NCBI RefSeq assembly: GCF_035556095.1
Contig: NZ_DATMFT010000026.1
Span: 150,097 to 214,096, forward strand
Direction: 5' to 3'
DNA: 64,000 bases
From: Parapedobacter sp035556095
GTDB lineage: Bacteria; Bacteroidota; Bacteroidia; Sphingobacteriales; Sphingobacteriaceae
Shown: piece by piece, positions 9,901 through 16,845 of the stretch
Layout: every line of letters begins with the position of its first letter
Position numbering within the stretch: position 1 is the first letter of the stretch
The notes under the pieces: model-generated
Seen by the model: the letters and a program-made list of their open reading frames with translations, nothing else
The model's database searches: none
What the model was told of the DNA's origin: nothing
Made by a program: the position numbers and the translations under genes

Positions 9901-10028
9901 CGGGAATGGGGTTGGGCCTATATATAGCGGCACAAATCATTCAGAAACATCGGGGAACGATTTCTGCACAGAGCACCGTGGGCAATGGCTCTATTTTTTC
10001 ATTTACATTACCTTACCACAACAATTAG
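6903..10028 (+). CDS. Multi-sensor PAS/GAF histidine kinase
   Basis: A 1041-residue apparently soluble sensor kinase with no transmembrane helix. From the N-terminus I see a short coiled-coil start, two PAS-like domains (each ending in TTATITERKEAEE or LSTDITERKRHK), then three GAF-like domains (about 240-410, 430-600 and 620-790), a HisKA helix with the phospho-accepting His828 in ASHELKTPVTS, and a HATPase_c domain with NLLSNAVKYSP, DNGYGIPKADL and GMGLGLYIAA boxes. The longer frame begins at TTG 6837, but ATG 6903 removes a poorly structured 22-residue extension. It is followed after 7 bases by a stand-alone receiver, its likely partner. Confidence 0.88.
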   Translation: MELEEEHGDTREKGVQKALRRSEERLAESNDLLRATIDSSMDMIQVFKAVRNKQHEIVDFIWVLNNKAAETVYGDVIGKSLLTLNPGVITEGIFDAFKEVVETGIPQQYEKHYLHEQFDGWFHQSIVKLHDGVTTTTATITERKEAEEEVIRLKDEIAQRATDKYYSLFNSIDDSFHIIELTFDEWGRVADFRYLETNQAFQQHFGLKNVSGKLASEATPGVEDDWMDACAKIVRTGEPLRIAHYNTLTDRWYSTYGFRISSKGNPQIAVLSTDITERKRHKQRQTYLVKLTNALSPLADAAEIEGIACRLLGEELKAGRVFYSAINEPENQVKITQDYRSESLPSLAGTHPLSTYSWAIPLYYEGNPIIINDVYHTDLIPPADLPAMEKNQVISCGVTPIIKNGVLVGTLTASEPTPRKWREYEVALLTETAERIWDATERVKAEKRSAKELEDSKKLQEISKHLIEADDVDSLYDALLMSAIEIMDADCASIQVLLPEKTELYLLAHTGFHPNSAAHWEYVGINSSSTCGKALSSGERVVVSDIEDSFVKSGKEDFNAYRQSGISAIQSTPLISRTGNRVGMISTHWKHVHTPSARQLNLFDVLARQAADLIERRQTENALLVNEERMRFLKEAYQSVVDGKSLAESLHILSKLAVKETSGEARTAFYVANAQGTELHTIRGAGNMPAEYADEIDGFLIGFDSLACGLAVPTGEPVITTDVRGEPLWEPWLFIAEKYDYRGCWSFPIKTKDNQAMGAFAMYFRDPRKASFKDIVLADIVTQSAALIISNYTDIQERERAEQALRESEAQLRQSLKLRDEFIGVASHELKTPVTSMKAYAEIVQERLDEIGLKDDVDLLSKLNTQVDRLTALINNLLDTTKISEGQLQLSPEELNINELLHERIGEIERTCNHRFNAQLQDIPTVMADPERIGQVVTNLLSNAVKYSPKGSTISVASTRGPDGIVVSVRDNGYGIPKADLKKVFDKFFRVTANNMDTFPGMGLGLYIAAQIIQKHRGTISAQSTVGNGSIFSFTLPYHNN

Positions 10029-10035
10029 TTTTTTT

Positions 10036-10389
10036 ATGAAACGTATCGTATTGATAGAGGATGACGACGCAATCAGGGATATTTTTCAAATTGTTTTCAC
10101 AGCGAATGACATTGAATTGGTCAGTTTTGAAAATGGCGATAAGATAGTCGATAATGATATCGATGCACCGGATTTGTTTATATTGGACAAGCAAATATCT
10201 GGCACAGATGGGCTTGAGGTGTGTCGCTTCATTAAAAACAGCCAAAAGTATAAAAATGTACCCGTCCTTATGCTTTCCGCCAATCCGGATATCATTAAAC
10301 TAGCGCAAGAAGCCGGTGCCGATGGCGCTATTCCAAAACCATTCTCGCTACAGCCCATGCGGGAAACTGTATTGAGTTTTATTAAATAG
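10036..10389 (+). CDS. Stand-alone receiver-domain response regulator
   Basis: A 117-residue single receiver domain, with the acidic pair in LIEDDDAIRD, the phospho-accepting Asp51 in LFILDKQISG, a serine switch in VLMLSANP and the conserved lysine in AIPKPFS. There is no DNA-binding or enzymatic output domain, so it must act by protein contact or as a phosphate relay. ATG 10036 lies 7 bases after the kinase stop, pointing to one transcript and a cognate pair; the longer in-frame start at 9985 would overlap the kinase and adds a meaningless extension. Confidence 0.9.
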   Translation: MKRIVLIEDDDAIRDIFQIVFTANDIELVSFENGDKIVDNDIDAPDLFILDKQISGTDGLEVCRFIKNSQKYKNVPVLMLSANPDIIKLAQEAGADGAIPKPFSLQPMRETVLSFIK

Positions 10390-10415
10390 GGTACGTTGGC
10401 GAATTGATCGTTGGA

Positions 10416-11696
10416 TTACCGATTATTCGGATATTCCGCTATCCACCGAAACCGGGTATTTATTAAATGAAACGATTCCAGGTCACGCTGCTGTAGCTTA
10501 ATCTCAACGGAATCATATCCCATCATACCATGCAGCTTGAGCAAGCTCGACGCCTGTTCAAACTGGAATGTGCCCTTTTCCCGCATAGTTCCCGCACTGA
10601 TCACCAGCCTATGCGCTGTCGTATCCCAAGCCACCGGATAATAGGCAACTGAATCGTTCATGAACTTAACATGGATATGGTCAGGGAAATCGGTAATGAG
10701 CTGCCGCCAGCGGCTGCCATCTGTGGTGAGCGGCGCAAGGGTATCCCCATTGCGTATAAATTCGGTAACATCGTAAATCCCATACATGGGCGATCGCGCT
10801 CGCTGATCACCAGTGGTCTTCACCCGCTCGAAACAGACCACAGCATTTCCGATAACCACCAGACCGATAAAAAGTATCTTGATTACCAAGGAAGTATTTC
10901 GTATCCACCGCGTGCGTAAATATTGCCGCCGTGGGCGAGGTTGTGTTGGCTTGTTCAAAAGCAATACACGCGCCAACCGATTCGCATCGGGCAGCACAAG
11001 AAAAACGGCCATAACGAACAAGAGCGATGAATACAGCTTTACGGGGATATGGAACGTGAAGTTCATCACCGCGACGTTAAGCATCACGACCGCCGCCAAC
11101 AATGCACCTAGGGTAGTCGTCTTACGGAAAAACAACAATATCCCCGCAGTCACCTCCGCAAAGCCTGTGAATGCACTGAATGCACGGGAGTAACCCACAT
11201 AGGACCATGCCAATCCCATCGGCGTTTTGGCGCCAAAGGGTTCTGTTAATTCGAACAGGCTGGGCGATGGCATCTGCAAATGGAATACCTTGATCATGCC
11301 ATAAAAAACGAGCACACTACCCAGGTAATACCTCACCAGCACCCGCAGCCAATGGAACAAGGTGGGATAGGATAGCTTATGCCGGTCTACGAAACTCCAA
11401 AGCAAAGTACCGAACAAGGCCAGCACCGCAATAGTCAATAGGAACACATAATCGTAGATCTTGTCGCCGCTGCCGCCATGAAAAAGTGTTATTGGTTCTG
11501 GCAAGCGAAGAATGTGGCTACCCACCCATGCGACAATGGCGTGCCAGGCCCTTGAATACCATTGTGCCATGACGTGGATACCAGGCCCCTTTTCAAACGG
11601 GAACGGCAAAATATACAGCAGGAAAAACACCGCGGCAAACCGAAACGCAACGCGATGCCCGAGTGGCCAATGTGCTCGAAACTCCCGCTCATTCAT
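10416..11696 (-). CDS. DoxX-like multi-pass membrane protein
   Basis: A 426-residue protein with about eight predicted hydrophobic helices. The middle part (about 120-245), with YYLGSVLVFYGMIKVFHLQMPSP and a run of glycine-rich helices including FAEVTAGILLFFRKTTTLGALLAA, resembles the DoxX/quinol-oxidase-subunit family. A soluble C-terminal part of about 120 residues follows the last helix. Function is not known. It lies 35 bases downstream of the ThuA/dehydrogenase/cytochrome fusion gene on the same strand, so the two are probably cotranscribed and both may belong to membrane electron transfer. Confidence 0.6.
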   Translation of the reverse strand: MNEREFRAHWPLGHRVAFRFAAVFFLLYILPFPFEKGPGIHVMAQWYSRAWHAIVAWVGSHILRLPEPITLFHGGSGDKIYDYVFLLTIAVLALFGTLLWSFVDRHKLSYPTLFHWLRVLVRYYLGSVLVFYGMIKVFHLQMPSPSLFELTEPFGAKTPMGLAWSYVGYSRAFSAFTGFAEVTAGILLFFRKTTTLGALLAAVVMLNVAVMNFTFHIPVKLYSSLLFVMAVFLVLPDANRLARVLLLNKPTQPRPRRQYLRTRWIRNTSLVIKILFIGLVVIGNAVVCFERVKTTGDQRARSPMYGIYDVTEFIRNGDTLAPLTTDGSRWRQLITDFPDHIHVKFMNDSVAYYPVAWDTTAHRLVISAGTMREKGTFQFEQASSLLKLHGMMGYDSVEIKLQQRDLESFHLINTRFRWIAEYPNNR

Positions 11697-11731
11697 GGTT
11701 TATCGTCTTCCGTAAGTATTACGCCGTACGT

Positions 11732-14700
11732 CTATTTGTCGGTTTTCAACTTCAGATCGACCGTCTTCGACCCGGTCAGCGGCTTAACGCCCATGCCCGG
11801 TGAGTTGGTATATTGTGCATGGATGCGCAACACGGTTTCTTTATCACCTGCTGTTACATCTTTTGCAACAACGGCACCGGTTGCCGGCAGCGACTTGCGT
11901 TTGGCCGCTTCGTCATCGGCCAATGACATAATCCAACGTACGATTTGACGTGCCTCCGCCTCTTTCATATCGGGGTGAGCAGCCATGGCTACCTCGCCCC
12001 ACACACCGCTCCCACCCTGCATAATCTTTTCGGTCAGGTAGGAAGGGGCGTCTTTCTGGTTTCGATAACGCGATGCAACTTGCATATAAGAGGGGCCGAC
12101 ACTAGGCTCGTCTATTTTATGGCACGATTGGCAGTCGGAGGCCATCATCAAACTACGCCCCAATACAATCTCCGAAACCTGCTGATGTCCCAAAGACGCA
12201 CCAGCCATATCCGCACCGGAGATATAGTCGATTGCCACGACCAGGTTGGCCGTATCGATTGCACGACCGTGGTCGTCCACACTAACCGTGTAGCCGATAT
12301 GTTCGCCCGGCGTATAAAATCCGGTCGTGTTGGTAAGCACAATATCCACCAGCGGGTTGTCGTTGCCAGCGTAAACCGACACCGGATTGCTCTCCGCTTG
12401 CCCTTTGCCATCAGAAACCGTGACACTGATGCTGTACTCTCCACGGTTCTCCAAGGTATAGCTAAGCGTAGGTTCATTTGTTTCGTGGGTAATATCGCCG
12501 ATTTTCCACGTATAGGTCAGCTGGTCGTTTTCATTATCACTAGCGGTAACCGTAGCGTTTACGGTGAAAGGCGTGGCACCATTGGTTTTCTCCACTTCGA
12601 TATCACCTACCTGTGGCGGAAGATTACCCGCGATATAATCAATGCGCGAAATACCTGCGTCATCGTTCTTGGCAAACCATCCCCGCCCGTATTCCAACAC
12701 ATAAATTCTGCCGTCTTTCCCGACTTCCATATCAATGGGATTGGCAAAAGAGGCATCTTCCACAAACGGCTCCATTTTGTCGAAATCACCATTCGGCAAC
12801 AGTGTAACTGCCTTAACCCATCCGCGAATCCAATCGTAAATAATCAGTTTCCCATCGTAATAGTCTGGATAACGGGTCTCCTTAGGGAACATGTCGGTAT
12901 AATATACCGGACCAGCCATGGCATTGCGCCCGCCGGTGCCCACCTGTGGGAATTGAGGCGATGCCGCATACGGATACCAGATAAATGCGGGTTGTGCCGG
13001 CGGCAGCACCTGCAAGCCGGTATTATTAGGTGAACTGTTTTCAGGATTTGCCGCATCAAATGGTTCACCATATTCGCCCGTATCATAATTAAACGGCCGA
13101 TACGCATAGTTATCGCCCACAAATAATGGCCACCCGAAGAATCCGGCCTTACGAGCCTGGTTTACCTCGTCGTATCCCCGCGGCCCACGTGTAGCCAAAC
13201 TATCGTTGGCCGCATCGGGGCCTACTTCACCCCAATAGAGGAATCCTGTTTTCTGGTCGATTGAAATGCGGTACGGATTACGATTGCCCATCACATATAT
13301 CTCGGGCCGGGCTTTCGCCGTCCCTTCGGCGAATAGGTTACCATCGGGTATCTCATAAGTGCCATCGGCCTGCACGTCGATGCGGAGAATCTTACCCCGT
13401 AGGTCGTTGGTATTGCCGGCCGACCGGCGTGCATCATATTGCTCGTAGCCGGGGCGGCCATCCAACGGTGCAAAACCGCGGTTCTTATATTTTGAAGGGT
13501 CCGGTTGATCGAACGGCGTTGAATTGTCACCAGTAGACAAATAGAGCAATCCATCACCACCGAACGCAATCGACCCGCCCGTATGGCAGCAAATCTGACG
13601 TTGTGAGTAGAACTGAAGGATGATCTGCTCCGATGCCATATCGAGCTTGCCATCGTCGTAAACAAATCGCGATAAGCGGTTTACCGACGTATCGACAGGG
13701 CTATAAAAAGCGTAAAGATATTTGTTCGTTTCGTAGTCAGGATCCAACGCGAGTCCCATGAAACCTTCTTCGGCATTGACATTTGGCACACCCGATTGAT
13801 GATACACATCTAGGAAACCGACCTGTTTTACCGTTTGGCTCTCTTGCTCGAAGAGCATCAGCTCGCCCCGTCGTTGGGCCACAAGGATATCGTAGCTCGG
13901 CAAAATTGCCATCTCCGTCGGCTCGAAAAGTCCGCCAGTATGCAGTTGCTTCTTCACGAAACGTTGTGGATTGGGTGGAAGCTGCGTTTTGACCTTGTTA
14001 TAATTGAGCTTCAAATTTTTACCAACAGCATATTTGATGCCCCCCAATATCATCTTGAGGTGCAGCGAATCACTGAAAGACGCTTCGGAGTGCCCCAGGG
14101 CTGTATAGAACGAACGCCCGCCATCATACTCATGGTACCACACCATCGGATGGTCGTCGCCATTGTCGCCCCCTTTGTAGCTATCTTCGTCAATCGTAAC
14201 CAACACGTTGGTTTCCGAACTGAGATTTTTGAAGTTATACCATTCGTCATCGTAGCGGAAAGTGCTCGGAAGGCCTTCGGTAGCCGGATGAAGCGAATCG
14301 ACCACATGAAACGCAGCTTCCTGCGGATGTGGATGGCCTTTGAAATAACCGCCCACCAACCGGCCAAACCAGCCCCAGTCATACTCGGTGTCTGATGCGG
14401 CGTGGATACCTACAAAACCACCACCAGCTTGAATATACCGTTCAAAGGCAGCCTCCTGGTAATGGTTAAGGACATCGCCCGTAGTGCTTAGGAAGATAAC
14501 TGCCGAATAGTTTTTCAAGCTGTCATCATTGAACCATTCCGCATTGGTGGTCGTATCAATAGCATACCCGTTTTCGCCAGCAAGCTTAATCAAAGCAGCA
14601 TTCCCCGCGGGGATAGATTCATGATAAAAAGCCGCTGTTTTGCTAAATACCAATAAACGCGGTGGCCCACTCCGCTTATTGCAGGAATAGCTGGCAATTA

Positions 14701-14764
14701 ATAAGATAACCGATAAAAAAAACAATAAAGATTTCGTTGTACCTTGGTGACTGATTCTTTCCAT
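11732..14764 (-). CDS. ThuA / sugar dehydrogenase / PKD / cytochrome c fusion lipoprotein
   Basis: A 1010-residue lipoprotein that joins four modules. A signal peptide ends in LLIASYSC with Cys28 as the lipid site. A ThuA domain (about 34-250, RLLVFSKTAAFYHESIPAG to TALGHSEASF) is followed by a glucose/sorbosone dehydrogenase beta-propeller (about 265-690), a PKD domain (about 705-790, VNATVTASDNENDQLTYTWKIG) and a heme-c domain with CQSCH at 878-882 and a possible Met ligand downstream. It probably oxidises a sugar at the periplasmic face and passes electrons to the attached heme. I set the start at 14764 so that the lipoprotein signal is N-terminal; an upstream in-frame start at 14884 would place 40 extra residues before it. 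The substrate is unknown. Confidence 0.82.
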   Translation of the reverse strand: MERISHQGTTKSLLFFLSVILLIASYSCNKRSGPPRLLVFSKTAAFYHESIPAGNAALIKLAGENGYAIDTTTNAEWFNDDSLKNYSAVIFLSTTGDVLNHYQEAAFERYIQAGGGFVGIHAASDTEYDWGWFGRLVGGYFKGHPHPQEAAFHVVDSLHPATEGLPSTFRYDDEWYNFKNLSSETNVLVTIDEDSYKGGDNGDDHPMVWYHEYDGGRSFYTALGHSEASFSDSLHLKMILGGIKYAVGKNLKLNYNKVKTQLPPNPQRFVKKQLHTGGLFEPTEMAILPSYDILVAQRRGELMLFEQESQTVKQVGFLDVYHQSGVPNVNAEEGFMGLALDPDYETNKYLYAFYSPVDTSVNRLSRFVYDDGKLDMASEQIILQFYSQRQICCHTGGSIAFGGDGLLYLSTGDNSTPFDQPDPSKYKNRGFAPLDGRPGYEQYDARRSAGNTNDLRGKILRIDVQADGTYEIPDGNLFAEGTAKARPEIYVMGNRNPYRISIDQKTGFLYWGEVGPDAANDSLATRGPRGYDEVNQARKAGFFGWPLFVGDNYAYRPFNYDTGEYGEPFDAANPENSSPNNTGLQVLPPAQPAFIWYPYAASPQFPQVGTGGRNAMAGPVYYTDMFPKETRYPDYYDGKLIIYDWIRGWVKAVTLLPNGDFDKMEPFVEDASFANPIDMEVGKDGRIYVLEYGRGWFAKNDDAGISRIDYIAGNLPPQVGDIEVEKTNGATPFTVNATVTASDNENDQLTYTWKIGDITHETNEPTLSYTLENRGEYSISVTVSDGKGQAESNPVSVYAGNDNPLVDIVLTNTTGFYTPGEHIGYTVSVDDHGRAIDTANLVVAIDYISGADMAGASLGHQQVSEIVLGRSLMMASDCQSCHKIDEPSVGPSYMQVASRYRNQKDAPSYLTEKIMQGGSGVWGEVAMAAHPDMKEAEARQIVRWIMSLADDEAAKRKSLPATGAVVAKDVTAGDKETVLRIHAQYTNSPGMGVKPLTGSKTVDLKLKTDK

Positions 14765-14795
14765 ATTTGGGTCCATTACATATAGGATTGCAAAA

Positions 14796-14812
14796 ATGGC
14801 AAATTTTACCAT
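14796..14812. promoter_or_regulatory. 17-bp imperfect palindrome upstream of the ThuA-fusion gene
   Basis: ATGGCAAATTTTACCAT reads the same on both strands except for one mismatched pair. It lies 31 bases upstream of the start at 14764 in a position fit for an operator. No regulator is encoded beside it, so its role is a guess. Confidence 0.25.
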
Positions 14813-14945
14813 ATTTTCGTGATAAATATTAAATTGATTTAGTAAGTTTCCCAATACAAAAGCGCAGCATATGCCAATAAGCATGAATTCCCAATTGTTT
14901 ACAGATTTTGACGGTTATTTCACCGCCGAGGAAAAAAAACCGTGA

Positions 14946-16004
14946 ATGGAGGGTAAGTTGGAAGAAAACCAAGATTTGGCGTTGGTTATGGCCTGGCCTG
15001 ACCAAACCGCCCGTGGCGATGAACGGTGGATGGCTATACTTAAACAACTTGGTGTCGTAAAAAACCTGAACTTCAAAGTGGGCCATGCCGCTATCGTATT
15101 GGTACACCGGCAGACGGGCGCGTTGGCTTATTTTGATTTTGGTAGGTACATCACACCGCGTGGGTATGGACGCGCGCGCTCCGTTGAATCTGACCCTCGC
15201 CTTGCATTAGAGACCCGTGCACAGATCGATAGCGGGCATATTACCAATCTAAACGCTATCTTGGATGAACTATCCCAAATAGAAGATGCTACCCATGGCG
15301 GTGGAAGATTATTTTTTGCTATTGCCCAGGGCCTTTCCTATACCGCAGCACACCGGTTTGCCAACCAACTCGTGGAACAGGGCCCTATAAAATATGGAGC
15401 CATCGCTACTGGAAATAACAGTTGTTCGCGTTATGTAGCGCAAGTGCTATTGGCAGGGTTGGGAAACCAGCATCCTGCACGGCGGCGGATTGCCCTGCCG
15501 GAAAGCATCAAGCCCAGCCCGATGAGCAACGTGGTGAACGCCTCGCCCGACAGGACGGTATATTGCTACCACGAAGGAAAGCTGGAGGCCCAACAGATGA
15601 ACCGCTGGCGTTCGCTTGGCTTCCAAATCGACCAATTGCTGCACAACCTTTCAACCGCCAAATCCAAGGACCTTCCCTGCGACCGTGAACCAGGCAGTAT
15701 AGCCGAACCACAACGGCCGAAAACAGTTCCCGCAACTGCGCAATGGCTGGGTGGCATTGGAGAAGGAGCTTGGTTTATCCTAGACCGCGATATGGATAGC
15801 GATGCGCTCGTGGTCACCAAATACGCGGCAAACGGCCACCAAGAATACAGGGTAGCATGCACCAGCAACCACCCTATAAATCCGGACATGCCTCACCAAT
15901 TCACCTACCACTGCCACCACAAACACCATGTAATAAGACAGTACGGCAAGGAAATTGTACTAGAAACCACGGACAAGCCAAATAAGCAGGCGAAGACAGC
16001 ATAA
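14946..16004 (+). CDS. Conserved hypothetical protein, possible permuted papain-like fold
   Basis: A 352-residue soluble protein without signal peptide. I do not recognise the family with certainty; it reminds me of the Bacteroidota family DUF6695. The N-terminal 190 residues have KVGHAAIVLVHRQTG (His47) and, later, ATGNNSCSRYVAQVLLAG (Cys160). A His in a GHA strand that precedes a Cys at a helix start is the order seen in circularly permuted NlpC/P60 (papain-like) hydrolases, so a cysteine hydrolase role is possible. The C-terminal 150 residues carry proline-rich linkers and a compact strand-rich end with many histidines (YHCHHKHH). It ends 27 bases before panD on the same strand. Confidence 0.6.
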   Translation: MEGKLEENQDLALVMAWPDQTARGDERWMAILKQLGVVKNLNFKVGHAAIVLVHRQTGALAYFDFGRYITPRGYGRARSVESDPRLALETRAQIDSGHITNLNAILDELSQIEDATHGGGRLFFAIAQGLSYTAAHRFANQLVEQGPIKYGAIATGNNSCSRYVAQVLLAGLGNQHPARRRIALPESIKPSPMSNVVNASPDRTVYCYHEGKLEAQQMNRWRSLGFQIDQLLHNLSTAKSKDLPCDREPGSIAEPQRPKTVPATAQWLGGIGEGAWFILDRDMDSDALVVTKYAANGHQEYRVACTSNHPINPDMPHQFTYHCHHKHHVIRQYGKEIVLETTDKPNKQAKTA

Positions 16005-16031
16005 CAACAGTTAAGGAAACACACAAACAAT

Positions 16032-16400
16032 ATGGAGTTAACTATTTTAAAATCAAAAATTCACACGGTTAAAGTAACAGAAGCAAATGTAGCATACAAC
16101 GGATCTATAACCGTGGATGCCGATTTGTTGGACGCAGCTCAAATAAAGAAATACGAACAAGTGTATGTCAACAACGCCATAAACGGCAGCCGTATCATGA
16201 CTTACGTACTTCCCGGCAAACGTGGTAGCGGTGAAGTATGCATGAACGGCGGTGCCGCGCTACATGCGAAAGTAGGCGACACGGTCCATATCCTTAGCTT
16301 CTTCAAGGTTACCGAAGAAGAGGCCGACCGTTATCAACCGGTATTGGTGTTTACCAAAGACAACAACCAGATCGATAAGGTAGATAAATACAACTATTAA
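16032..16400 (+). CDS. panD: Aspartate 1-decarboxylase precursor
   Basis: A 122-residue pyruvoyl enzyme that decarboxylates aspartate to beta-alanine for pantothenate and CoA synthesis. The self-cleavage site Gly24-Ser25 is present in AYNGSITVDA, where Ser25 becomes the pyruvoyl group. Lys9, Arg54, Thr57 and Tyr58 (NGSRIMTYV) fall at the standard positions, and the RGSGEVCMNGGAA loop is intact apart from MNGG in place of the usual INGA. No other pantothenate gene is nearby. Confidence 0.93.
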   Translation: MELTILKSKIHTVKVTEANVAYNGSITVDADLLDAAQIKKYEQVYVNNAINGSRIMTYVLPGKRGSGEVCMNGGAALHAKVGDTVHILSFFKVTEEEADRYQPVLVFTKDNNQIDKVDKYNY

Positions 16401-16845
16401 TAGTAATCGTCATGAGAAGAGGGTGTCTCGATGGTTTCTTCTGAGACCCCTCCCTTCTTGCTCCGAAACAGCCTGCCGCCGCGACAACCTATCCGCTCTT
16501 CTCTTCCCGCAATTGCCATCGGAAGGGCGGGCGTCATTTCACACCATTATAATTTGCATATCAACGCTTCTTTAGCTACGTTTGTTTAGCTTAGATGACC
16601 AAGTATTCTATTCGCTAGGGAAACCGGAAGTGTGGGTGTGAAGATGGCCGCGGGAGGTGATCCTGTTCGTTGAAATTGGTCATAAAAACGCGTACCGTTC
16701 AGGACAGTACAGGATGATGTTTCCCCACAAAAAAAGTAGCATTGTAATCTCCAATTAGCGACTGTATGATGTTATTCGACCCAATTGTAACACGTAAGCA
16801 ATAGCGATTTGGATTAATGAAAACGTCAATAAACGTATTAATTCA
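16401..16845. other. Gene-free stretch with a hairpin and a decayed IS110-like fragment
   Basis: The 445 bases between panD and the first heme-c lipoprotein gene encode nothing recognisable as a working gene. A hairpin with arms at 16419-16429 and 16443-16452 follows panD but lacks a U-run. Bases 16698 to about 16802 hold the first copy of a repeat described separately. Confidence 0.6.
16698..16802 (+). mobile_element. Decayed 5' fragment of an IS110-like element, copy 1
   Basis: The 20 bases ttcaggacagtacaggatga (16698-16717) recur exactly at 20088-20107, and a second block agtagcattgt (16735-16745) recurs at the identical spacing of 17 bases (20125-20135). Translated from ATG 16714, this copy gives MMFPHKKSSIVISN and a stop, against MKFYAKRSSIVDTSKLLFYV in the other copy. 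The shared pattern resembles the start of IS110-family transposases, where a GIDVSK-type segment carries the first catalytic Asp. The remaining 60 bases align only weakly. A shared regulatory leader is the alternative reading. Confidence 0.45.

Noticed and set aside
11945..13033. Long open plus-strand frame (362 codons)
   Set aside because: It runs opposite to the ThuA/dehydrogenase fusion gene and encodes nothing family-like.
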